A stretch of 64,000 nucleotides of DNA, taken from NCBI RefSeq assembly GCF_020447205.1, contig NZ_JAJAEL010000038.1, positions 121,710-185,709 of the forward strand, read 5' to 3'. The stretch is from Thalassolituus alkanivorans (lineage in GTDB: Bacteria > Pseudomonadota > Gammaproteobacteria > Pseudomonadales > Oceanobacteraceae). The notes beneath the pieces are model-generated. The model worked only from the letters and a program-made list of their open reading frames with translations. It was not told the origin of the DNA and did not search any database. Shown in pieces: positions 43,801 to 50,758 of the stretch. The stretch's first letter is position 1. Each line of letters begins with the position of its first letter. Both the position numbers and the translations under genes were made by a program.

Positions 43801-46698
43801 ATCGGTTGGATCAGTCGGATCAGTCGGATCAGTCGGATCAGTCGGATCAGTCGGATCGGTAGGATCGGTAGGATCGGTTGGATCGGTAGGATCGGTAGGA
43901 TCGGTTGGATCAAGCAGATCTGCCACGGTAACTGCCAGAGTGGTACTGGTGCTCAGCGGATAAATCACGCTGCTGTCAGCATCGCTGTCCTGACTTTTCA
44001 CTGTCATGGTCAGAGTGAAATCATCGCTCAGGCTGGATGGCCACAGCAATTGCAGTGCACCCTGATAATCGCTGTCGATTTTCCAGCTGTTCTGGTCAAT
44101 CCGTGTTGCGTGGCTCAGCAGGGCTTTTTCCGGTACGCCGGAAATAACGGTGCTCAGAATACTTTCGGAGCCATCAGTATCCAGCAGCTGTGCGCTGGCA
44201 GTCAGTTCGACGCCCTGAGCAAAAATCAACTCGCCGCCCTGACTCAGGTTTTCAATGCTGCGGTAGGTTACCGAACCACCACTAATAAATTCGATACGGC
44301 CGGCGTGCTCGCCCAGAGATTCGATACGGCTGACCAGCGACCGATCAACGATCAGGTGATCAAAGCCATCGCCGCCGTCGATATCGGTATTAACGGCATC
44401 AGACCAGCCTTTGATCTGAATAACGTCATCGTCTTCGCCGCCATTAACACTGCCGGCATTAATCTGAATCAGATCGTTACCACGGCCGCCATTTACGCTG
44501 CCGCCAAGCATTTGCACGATATCGTTACCATCGCCGGCATCGACACTGCCACGATTAACCTGAATAACATCGTCGCCCGCAGAAGCAGAAATATTGGCAT
44601 CGTTTGCGACAATCCATTCATCGGCGGCACCGGCCTGAATATCGCCACGGGTCTGAGCGGTACCGACCAGAACATAATTGCTGCTGTTCCGTTGGCTGAT
44701 GACCTGATCAATATTCAGGATGGCGCGGTTTTCCTGCAGATAAGCACTGGTAAAACGGTCACTGGCCAGAGGCTGTTGGGTCAGGCTTAACTGCGGTGCA
44801 TCGGCAACGGCCTCAACTGCCACGCTGATCTGACCAGTAAAGGTTTTGCTCTTACCCTTGGCGCTGTAGGTAACGGCGGTTTTCAGAAGGGCATCGCTGC
44901 CGCTGTGTTCGGCAGGAATAAATTGCGCTTCGGCCAGTTTATTCAGGGCGATGGTCCAGCTGCCGTCAGCATTGCGGACGCCGACATTAAATGCAGCCGC
45001 GGCAGGTACGTCACGGACAACCAGCGCACCCATCGAACCATCATCAATCCAGCTTTCATAGGCGGACAGATCAATGTTGAGCGCTACGGCGATATCTTCA
45101 CTGGTGCTCAGCGTGCCATTAATAGCGGCACCGGTTGGCTCTGCCGGATCAGTCGGATCGGTAGGATCAGTAGGATCGGTAGGATCAGTAGGATCGGTAG
45201 GATCAGTAGGATCAGTAGGATCAGTAGGATCAGTAGGATCAGTAGGATCAGTAGGATCAGTAGGATCAGTAGGATCAGTAGGATCAGTAGGATCAGTAGG
45301 ATCGGTAGGATCGGTAGGATCGGTAGGATCAGTAGGATCAGTAGGATCAGTAGGATCGGTCGGGTCCGGAATAACCGGTGCAAAATTCAGATTGCTGCCC
45401 TGGTATGGGTAAGCAACGGCCAGTTCGGTATACACCACTCCGGATTTACCATTAATAACCGGCTGACGGGTATTGCTGGCCGGATCATAGGCCCAGACGC
45501 CATAGCGGGCACTGACCGAATCAAAATCGGTTGTGTCACGGCAGGAATCGGTCAGACCACTTTTTTGGCTAAGACACTGAGTCCAGCTGATCAGCATACG
45601 GCCGCTGCCATCACGGTAAGGCCAGAAGGCACTGTACCAGCCACCACGGGAAATCTGCCCCGGGTATACGTTAACCTGACCACCGGTATAAGACTCAGGT
45701 GATAAACCGGCAAATACCGTATTGGCCTGCTGGCCGCCGGTAATGGTAATAACATCGCCGCCCATCAGGCTGTGATTCTGGTGTTTAATCAGTGCGCCCA
45801 GGTGGCCATCGGCATCCTGTACAACATTCATTAATTGCAGGCTGGCTTCATCACTGCCCAGCGGAATTTCGCCGCTGGCTAATTCTTCCGGTTCACCGTT
45901 GCTGCTGTTCAGACGCAGCAGACTGTATTTTTTACTGGCGGCGGTTGCACCGCTGGCGCTGACACAGCGGCTGGCACTGATGCTGGTGGCTTTTACAGTG
46001 CTGCTGTCACTTTCACATACCGGCGCTTCACTGCCGCTGGCAATGCGGATAAAGACCAGGCTGCCATCGGCCATCATGGTTGGTTTGTAGTCGTAAACGC
46101 TGCCACTGGTCAGCTGGGTCAGATCGCTGCCATCACGACCCATTTTAAACAGTACTGAGTTTGCGCTGTCGTTTTGTCCGCGGGTGGAGGAAAAAACAAT
46201 ATCGCCATCGCTGGTGTAAGCAGGGTTGGTGTCCTGGCCGCTGTTTGCCAGGCTGTCATCGCTGAGCACGCGACGGACATTGCCCTGATTAAAATCGTAT
46301 TCGTACAGATTCCAGGTTTCGCCGCTGTTGGCGGTTGCGCTTTTTTCGTTCAGGGCACGGGCAGAAAAAATCAGGAAGCGACCGTCGGGTGAGACGTTCA
46401 GGTCTTTAACATCGTAGAGACTGCTGCCGATGGCGTTGGCCAGAACTTCTTTATCGCTGGCGCTGGATGAAACACGCTCGCGTACAATCAGCTGTGCCCC
46501 GGCCAGATAACTCTGAGCGGAAGCTTCTGTTGCACTGCTCAGTGTTCGCTGCACATAAGCAAAAGGCACATCGTTGGTAAAGGTGGTGTCACCTTCGCTG
46601 ATTTTCGGATCAACGCCAAGATCTTCACCACAGCCTGCCAATAACAGGCTGCTGCACAGTACGCCGGAAGAACAGAATTTAATTACAGCTGATTTCAT
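40861..46698 (-). CDS. Giant lipoprotein with three (Asp-Pro-Thr)n tracts, beta-propeller, RTX-like, PKD and C-terminal haem-c regions
   Basis: 1945 residues. Lipobox LLAGCGED near residue 22. In order: a PD40/TolB-like propeller (about 90-430, with NPAYTSDGDIVFSSTRG); DPT tract 1 (about 444-519); a cadherin-like stretch and an RTX-like Gly-Asp repeat block (about 686-766, SVDAGDGNDIVQM, SVNGGRGNDLIQI); DPT tract 2 (about 930-1037); a PKD domain (about 1040-1130, SSDADGDTLTYSW); a 240-residue unassigned beta domain; DPT tract 3 (about 1379-1438); a GQGYWKNHNR domain; and a C-terminal region with one haem c motif CVACH (1806-1810) plus CFTCY. AGGG/GTGAG lies before the ATG. It is probably a rigid surface-exposed adhesin or scaffold. 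It ends the envelope-machine cluster on the same strand but 436 bases from the operon, so a link is inferred. Confidence 0.9.
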   Translation of the reverse strand: MKSAVIKFCSSGVLCSSLLLAGCGEDLGVDPKISEGDTTFTNDVPFAYVQRTLSSATEASAQSYLAGAQLIVRERVSSSASDKEVLANAIGSSLYDVKDLNVSPDGRFLIFSARALNEKSATANSGETWNLYEYDFNQGNVRRVLSDDSLANSGQDTNPAYTSDGDIVFSSTRGQNDSANSVLFKMGRDGSDLTQLTSGSVYDYKPTMMADGSLVFIRIASGSEAPVCESDSSTVKATSISASRCVSASGATAASKKYSLLRLNSSNGEPEELASGEIPLGSDEASLQLMNVVQDADGHLGALIKHQNHSLMGGDVITITGGQQANTVFAGLSPESYTGGQVNVYPGQISRGGWYSAFWPYRDGSGRMLISWTQCLSQKSGLTDSCRDTTDFDSVSARYGVWAYDPASNTRQPVINGKSGVVYTELAVAYPYQGSNLNFAPVIPDPTDPTDPTDPTDPTDPTDPTDPTDPTDPTDPTDPTDPTDPTDPTDPTDPTDPTDPTDPTDPTDPTDPTDPTDPAEPTGAAINGTLSTSEDIAVALNIDLSAYESWIDDGSMGALVVRDVPAAAAFNVGVRNADGSWTIALNKLAEAQFIPAEHSGSDALLKTAVTYSAKGKSKTFTGQISVAVEAVADAPQLSLTQQPLASDRFTSAYLQENRAILNIDQVISQRNSSNYVLVGTAQTRGDIQAGAADEWIVANDANISASAGDDVIQVNRGSVDAGDGNDIVQMLGGSVNGGRGNDLIQINAGSVNGGEDDDVIQIKGWSDAVNTDIDGGDGFDHLIVDRSLVSRIESLGEHAGRIEFISGGSVTYRSIENLSQGGELIFAQGVELTASAQLLDTDGSESILSTVISGVPEKALLSHATRIDQNSWKIDSDYQGALQLLWPSSLSDDFTLTMTVKSQDSDADSSVIYPLSTSTTLAVTVADLLDPTDPTDPTDPTDPTDPTDPTDPTDPTDPTDPTDPTDPTDPTDPTDPTDPTDPTDPTDPTDPTDPTDPTDPTDPTDPTDPTDPTDPTDPTDPTDPTDPTDPTDPTDPTNHKPVANAGADILNQQVGTTVMLDGGASSDADGDTLTYSWRVISSPAEIDVDLLTDPTAQQPTLTLVEKGFYVVELTVSDGKSVSAPDTVMIEAVADDQMCVSGKKLSIWAAKASENNPDKLVKDVFLGNITSFKGTNTPAASYNYYSDSAHPTYVADAYNDALPQPKDSSAHIFFYESTVAHAARSYSNNSAIKPRGQLNEGDLFLYFFFNKDAAGQSNNKVYFEVLTDNNLNAAGIPVDQVILSDDGHELYSVSNGSAADKHYVGDFQYWYNTDGGVVGPFRGEEFTIAVRATSQSPVGEDLTGASFFSREGTEYNFFKDPKITSFIVTYKEEKNCDDVDPTDPTDPTDPTDPTDPTDPTDPTDPTDPTDPTDPTDPTDPTDPTDPTDPTDPTDPTDPTGPTPGACYSGQGYWKNHNRYASNPSQQVAWPAVPDYLVSEDTNICGQTWLNNLHTPPRGDALFILSHQWIAARLNQANGAALTGTISDAINRSSELLAQCRISRAEREEAVALASLLDDFNDSEDCAYTEPDQPIGNHYGVVNIRSIYEVEGVDMMASQGGIAALRDPALFPLNERSERFIRVLSSDKELLGYAAVQPDGSALFKVPANTDFTLEVVNSRLKALASKNEHYAYLNALSAHTLNVAAGETLHYQQDSEVNPGGHAGYAFANTNSAIVASEDGQTMAEALADHQHSLPVVSADIRYQDVWSLSNAAADISYSYSQLDTPAPASSACINSWDKDCSARITYTDHVQPLWEKSGRDNSGRSCVACHDNSGATGLDLTWDGVALDKANIVSYRELFSPRATYMYLANQFSPVSSNHCRRQQELPFVEQPGNDCFTCYSRVLMSDLGTLESANFFELFSTEPDHSNYLFNPDENTPRINHSAMLSAEELRLISEWLDSGARVH
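42384..42564 (-). repeat. 9-bp minisatellite encoding DPT tract 3
   Basis: About 20 units of a 9-base repeat (forward strand GGATCGGTA, GGATCAGTA, GGATCAGTC variants). Adjacent units are near-identical with patchy variant blocks, which indicates recent expansion or gene-conversion-like shuffling. Confidence 0.95.
43588..43912 (-). repeat. 9-bp minisatellite encoding DPT tract 2
   Basis: About 36 units of GGATC[AG]GT[ACT]. Variants form runs (for example AGTC runs and alternating GGTA/AGTC), evidence for higher-order duplications. Confidence 0.95.
45144..45368 (-). repeat. 9-bp minisatellite encoding DPT tract 1
   Basis: About 24 units, dominated by GGATCAGTA with GGATCGGTA interspersed. All reading frames on both strands lack stops here, generating spurious long antisense frames. 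Confidence 0.95.
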
Positions 46699-47134
46699 CG
46701 TTGCTCACCCTTGAACTAAAAACCGGTAACGCTGCCTGAGCAACGTGTTGAACCAGTACTTACACCGGATGCTCAACAGCGAGATCCGGACCCGAAATTG
46801 GGCATCGCTATTGTGTCATTTTGTTAAATGGGAAGATGGAACATGATCACAAACCAGAAGGGCAAAGGGGGCAGTTTCCGATATTGTGAACCAGTGCTGA
46901 TTTGTCAGAAGAGATTGGATTAAGCGTGAAAATCCGCGGGTTTTATTGCGCTTTTTCCATGTGGGAGTCGCTAAATGGCCAGCCAGAATTACACAAATCA
47001 GGACGCATTCAGCAGGCGGCCCGAATTATCTTATTTCTGGTTTTTACGTAACCAAAATGTTGCACAAAGAAGATTCGGCAGAGTAAATCTCCCCGTAAAA
47101 AAGGATACGGAGAGATTTATTCTAACAATGCCGT
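46699..47134. other. 436-base intergenic region without a supported gene
   Basis: It separates the giant lipoprotein gene from the end of the envelope operon. It is A/T-rich around 46930-47110 and presumably carries the lipoprotein promoter. No terminator with a clear T-run or other feature is seen. Confidence 0.5.
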
Positions 47135-48055
47135 TCAGCTCGGAATCAGTACAAAGGTGTACTGCACTTTCGTTGGTGCCACCTTTTCCTGACCGAAATT
47201 AATACCGGATACTTTCGCCAACATCTTTTGCTCAAGATCCGGCATGCTCAGATCGCTGCGGATTAACTTCAGGCGCGATACCGTGCCGTCAGGTTCGACC
47301 ACCAGTTCAAAGACAAACTTACCGCTCAGATCCGGATACTGACGCAGGGCTTTGGCATACAGGGCATACACGCTGCCTTTGGTATTTTCGATGGTCCGGC
47401 GGATACTTTCCATATCGCGCCGGCCGCGGGCCCCTTCGCTGTAGCTGCCGCCTTCATCCGGTAAATCGAGATAGGCTATCGGACTGTCGATCGCTGTCCC
47501 CTGATGTTGCGCCAGTGCGGTTCCTTTTACCTGCATATCCATATCGGCATTTTTCAGACCGCCGCTGCTGTTCAGATTCTCCTGACCCAGGCTGGAGCGG
47601 GTATTCGCTTTGGCTTGCCCGCCTTTTTCCGACAGGTTTTTATTCTGTAATTTGCTGACATCCACTTTGGTTTTCATGGTGTTCAGCGAAGACAGAGCCT
47701 GCAGTGCCTGAGCCGGTGCTTTTCCTCCGGCTTTGGGCTGCGGACGATCGGCAGCGGTTACTGCTTCCTGTGGTTTCGGCTTTGGCTTGGGTGGCGGTGG
47801 CACCACTTCCTGTACCGGTTTGGATTGTTCCGGCATTTTCGGCGGTTCCAGCATCACCTTGGTACGCACGACAGGAGGCTGTTCTATATCACTGAAATGC
47901 ACATCCCAGGTCGGTAAAAAAGGCACGGCAATAAACAGCACCAGCAACACAATAGCCAGACGTTTAACCTGGCGGATAAAACGCTGGTTATTTTCTTCGT
48001 TAACGCTCCACGGCAGATCAAGTTGCAGCGAAACAAACTGAGCACTGGCTGACAT
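47135..48055 (-). CDS. TonB-like energy transducer with AgmX/PglI-type C-terminal domain
   Basis: 306 residues: cytoplasmic N-terminus, one membrane segment (RLAIVLLVLFIAVPFLP, about 31-47), a Pro/Lys-rich spacer (VPPPPKPKPKPQ), an Asn/Ser-rich linker, and a C-terminal domain (RRTIENTKGSVYALYAKALR, GKFVFELVVEPDGTVSRLKL) of the TonB/AgmX-PglI type. Such proteins carry conformational energy from an ExbBD/TolQR motor to the outer membrane. It is the last gene of a nine-gene operon and follows two ExbD homologues by 1 base. Analogous to GltG/GltJ in Myxococcus. Confidence 0.88.
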   Translation of the reverse strand: MSASAQFVSLQLDLPWSVNEENNQRFIRQVKRLAIVLLVLFIAVPFLPTWDVHFSDIEQPPVVRTKVMLEPPKMPEQSKPVQEVVPPPPKPKPKPQEAVTAADRPQPKAGGKAPAQALQALSSLNTMKTKVDVSKLQNKNLSEKGGQAKANTRSSLGQENLNSSGGLKNADMDMQVKGTALAQHQGTAIDSPIAYLDLPDEGGSYSEGARGRRDMESIRRTIENTKGSVYALYAKALRQYPDLSGKFVFELVVEPDGTVSRLKLIRSDLSMPDLEQKMLAKVSGINFGQEKVAPTKVQYTFVLIPS

Positions 48056-48056
48056 A

Positions 48057-48560
48057 CTATTGTCCTCCGGCAGTCAGTGCGCTGGCGGCAACCTGATTAA
48101 CCGCAAGCGATACATCACGGAATCCATAGGCACTGCAGGTTGTCATCACGGCTTTTAATAAATCGTAGGGCACACTCTGATCACCCATGATGGTTACCGA
48201 GCGGCCGATTTTCTTTTCTACTTCGGTCAGCTCACCGCTTTCTTCGGCAAAGGCTTTTAACGCTTCGCCCAGCGGTTTATTAACTTCGCCCGGACGGCGG
48301 TTAACGTCGCTGACGGCAACAATTTCTTCGTTGTCGATCATGATGGCATTCTGAGCGACATTAATAACCAGTTGTCCGTGCAGGGCTCCATCGGCATTGG
48401 AGTCCGGCAGTTTGACAAAATTGGCTTTGGCCAACTCCTGGCTCTCACCGGTATTCATCAGCAGGAAGAACACCAGGATGGTAAAAATATCCATCAGCGA
48501 GGTCAGGTTCAGTGTGGCTGTCTTGGTGACTTTGCGCTGAATAAAGCTGTTTGAGGCCAT
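48057..48560 (-). CDS. ExbD/TolR-family motor protein (second copy)
   Basis: 167 residues. Topology: short cytoplasmic N-terminus, one membrane segment (LTSLMDIFTILVFFLLMNTG), with the conserved proton-path Asp in LTSLMDIF, then a periplasmic domain ending with VAASALTAGGQ. It pairs with the TolQ/ExbB-like protein upstream. Two adjacent TolR-type subunits are a recognised feature of Agl-type motors (AglQ and AglS). Confidence 0.92.
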   Translation of the reverse strand: MASNSFIQRKVTKTATLNLTSLMDIFTILVFFLLMNTGESQELAKANFVKLPDSNADGALHGQLVINVAQNAIMIDNEEIVAVSDVNRRPGEVNKPLGEALKAFAEESGELTEVEKKIGRSVTIMGDQSVPYDLLKAVMTTCSAYGFRDVSLAVNQVAASALTAGGQ

Positions 48561-48565
48561 ATCCG

Positions 48566-49054
48566 TTACCGTTTTTTATCCCCGAGAGAAATTTCCGGGA
48601 AGAGTTCAACTTCGACCAGACTGGCAGCCACCACCGTTTTATACGATTTAACGGTATCCATGGTGGAAATCAGAGTCTGATACTCGACGTTTTTGGCAGC
48701 AATAATAGTTGCGTCTTTTTTATCGCTCAGCTGATCTTTCAGATCACGCATCAGCTGTGACAGCTCGCGATAATTGTACTGGTTGTCGCTGAGCGGAATC
48801 TTTTTCAGCAGCTTTCCGGTGGGGAAATACACGGTAAAGCCTTCATTATCGACCATCACATCCAGCTGCGACTGGCTGAGTTCCGCTGCAGACTGACCAC
48901 CGCTGAGCTCAGGCAGGTTAATATCCAGCACCCGCACTTTGGTAAAGGTCAGACTGAGCAGCAATACCGGTACCAATACGATCATCAGATTCATAAAGGA
49001 TGTGATATCAATATCGGTATCTTCCGCCATGCGACGGTTCATTTTAAAAGCCAT
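48566..49054 (-). CDS. ExbD/TolR-family motor protein (first copy)
   Basis: 162 residues, membrane segment ITSFMNLMIVLVPVLLLSLT near residue 18. Where the partner copy has Asp in its membrane helix (LTSLMDIF), this copy has Asn (ITSFMNLM), so the proton-carrying Asp appears to be absent. A long periplasmic domain follows. The start overlaps the ExbB-like stop by one base. Confidence 0.92.
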   Translation of the reverse strand: MAFKMNRRMAEDTDIDITSFMNLMIVLVPVLLLSLTFTKVRVLDINLPELSGGQSAAELSQSQLDVMVDNEGFTVYFPTGKLLKKIPLSDNQYNYRELSQLMRDLKDQLSDKKDATIIAAKNVEYQTLISTMDTVKSYKTVVAASLVEVELFPEISLGDKKR

Positions 49055-49743
49055 CAGGATGCCTTTTGATCGTCGCCACGATTGTCTTTCGGATAACCGG
49101 CTTCAACGGCGCGGTTCAGAGTCATTACGTTGAGAAATTTCATCGCGGCCATTTCAATGCTGCTGACGATGGCATTGGTTTTGTTATTGATTACCGCACT
49201 GGCAATCAGCAGCGGGATCGCCGCAATCAGACCAAATGCCGTGGTATTCATCGCTACCGAAATAGACTGTGACAGCAGGGCAGATTTATCCGCCGGGTCG
49301 GCGTTGGCAACGGCAGCAAAAGCCGCGATCAGACCAATAATGGTACCAAGCAGACCGAGCAGGGTGGCAACGTTGGCCAGCATGGCCAGGTAGTTGGTAC
49401 GGTTTTCCAGGCGCGGCAGAACTTCCATCACACCTTCATTCATGGCTTGCTCAATATCGGCACGCTGCTTGGTGATTTTCATCATATCCAGACCACAACC
49501 AATAATGCGCGATACCGCCGCCTGATGATCACGTGTGAACAGGGTCATTTTTTCGTGATCGTTGGTGCGCAGTAATGGCAGAAAATCCTGAAAGGTTTTT
49601 TCGTTGCGGGCTTTTTCGCGCTTGAGGAATATCCAGCGTTCAAAAGCAATCGCCAGGCCCAGTACCAGTACGATAGAAATCGGATACATAAACAGGCCCC
49701 CTTCTTTCAGGAAGTTGACCACGATGCTGTAGATATCGCCCAT
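49054..49743 (-). CDS. MotA/TolQ/ExbB-family proton channel protein
   Basis: 229 residues with three membrane segments: about 15-37 (GLFMYPISIVLVLGLAIAFE), about 122-150 (LAMLANVATLLGLLGTIIGL) and about 165-190 (FGLIAAIPLLIASAVI). The conserved GLLGTIIGLIAAF and TTAFGLIAAIP blocks identify the TolQ/ExbB pore subunit. With the TolR pair it forms a proton-motive-force-driven rotary motor. Overlapping stop/start with the next gene. Confidence 0.94.
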   Translation of the reverse strand: MGDIYSIVVNFLKEGGLFMYPISIVLVLGLAIAFERWIFLKREKARNEKTFQDFLPLLRTNDHEKMTLFTRDHQAAVSRIIGCGLDMMKITKQRADIEQAMNEGVMEVLPRLENRTNYLAMLANVATLLGLLGTIIGLIAAFAAVANADPADKSALLSQSISVAMNTTAFGLIAAIPLLIASAVINNKTNAIVSSIEMAAMKFLNVMTLNRAVEAGYPKDNRGDDQKAS

Positions 49744-49744
49744 T

Positions 49745-50026
49745 TTAGTTAGCCTCAGAATTTAAACTTGGGTTATTTTCAAGATTCATTTCGTCATAGA
49801 TACGCATCGAGCGCAGCATAACGTCACGATCAATCGCTTCCAGACTGTTGTCGTACCGGTCTTCCACGTTCTGGTAAAGCCGGTCGACGCCGCTGGCTTC
49901 CTGCCAGGGCACAAAGTAACTGACAGAGGGTTGTTCTTTATCGCCGACAATCTTACTTTCCAGTTTGATTGGTTCTTCAGCGATAGCTGGCAGACTGAAT
50001 AAACAGGCAATGAACAGATATTTCAT
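49745..50026 (-). CDS. Small periplasmic protein of the envelope operon
   Basis: 93 residues. Signal peptide MKYLFIACLFSLPAIAEE, then a short conserved-looking segment KEQPSVSYFVPWQEASGVDR and an acidic C-terminus. No domain is recognised. It is spaced 1 base from the motor channel gene and 3 bases from the TPR lipoprotein gene, so it is certainly in the operon and may be a periplasmic accessory of the machine. Confidence 0.8.
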   Translation of the reverse strand: MKYLFIACLFSLPAIAEEPIKLESKIVGDKEQPSVSYFVPWQEASGVDRLYQNVEDRYDNSLEAIDRDVMLRSMRIYDEMNLENNPSLNSEAN

Positions 50027-50029
50027 GGT

Positions 50030-50758
50030 TTATTCCGCCGCCAGTTTGGTGCTGTCTTTTACCGCCGGTCCGGCATCGATAAAGCTTTTATTGATGCCAG
50101 TGCGGCTTTGCACTTCCTGATACCAGTCGGCCGCAGCGTGCGTCTTTTTATTGGTCAGAAACAGGTAGGCTTCATAGTGTGCCTGTGCCTGCTGCGGAAT
50201 GTTGAGATACAGGTCATAAAGCACAGCCAGATTCAGATGTGCTTCAGGAAAGTCAGGCCATTGTTGCAGGGCTTTGGCATAAGTATTCTGGGCCGCAATA
50301 AATTGCCCCTGACGGCGCTGTGCTTCGCCAAGACCCAGCCAGGCATTAACATTTACGTCGTTAATCGCCAGTGCTTTCTGATAATACTCTGCAGCTTCGG
50401 CATAATGCTCATTGGTCATGCTGATATCACCGAGCATGGCCAGAGGGCCGGCCAGTGACGGATCTTTTTCGGCAATCACTTTCAGCTTCTGCACTGCTGT
50501 TTTTTCATCATCGGCGGCGAGTGCTTTTTTCGCCTCAATAAACAGCAGTACCGAGCCTTTGCTGATGGTACCGGTTTGTTTCAGATATGGATTCTCTGCC
50601 GGCACATAGGGAATTTTTTGCCCTTTTTCATCATACGCCTGGTGTGGCAGGTACTTTTCTGTCTGGGTCAGAGTCTGGCTTTCTGTTGTTGTCTGCGTCT
50701 GCTGGGCGGCACAGCCGCTGAGCAGTGCCAGAAGCAGCATGGGCTTAACGAATTTCAT
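50030..50758 (-). CDS. TPR lipoprotein of the envelope operon (GltE-like)
   Basis: 242 residues from the ATG at 50758, chosen because GAGG lies 7 bases upstream and the lipobox follows (LLLALLSGCAAQ). TPR repeats are visible from about residue 75 (LLFIEAKKALAADDEKTAVQ, EYYQKALAINDVNVNAWLGL and NTYAKALQQWPDFPEAHLNL). It is anchored to the outer membrane inner leaflet by prediction. It overlaps the large TPR lipoprotein gene by 14 bases. Confidence 0.88.
   Translation of the reverse strand: MKFVKPMLLLALLSGCAAQQTQTTTESQTLTQTEKYLPHQAYDEKGQKIPYVPAENPYLKQTGTISKGSVLLFIEAKKALAADDEKTAVQKLKVIAEKDPSLAGPLAMLGDISMTNEHYAEAAEYYQKALAINDVNVNAWLGLGEAQRRQGQFIAAQNTYAKALQQWPDFPEAHLNLAVLYDLYLNIPQQAQAHYEAYLFLTNKKTHAAADWYQEVQSRTGINKSFIDAGPAVKDSTKLAAE

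Noticed and set aside
43582..44790. Long forward frames made of RIS, VGS or ILP repeats
   Set aside because: They are antisense shadows of the 9-bp DPT minisatellite, which lacks stops in every frame.
47135..49743. Ordinary Tol-Pal or ExbBD-TonB locus
   Set aside because: TolA, TolB and Pal are absent and the operon continues into three TPR proteins and other periplasmic proteins.
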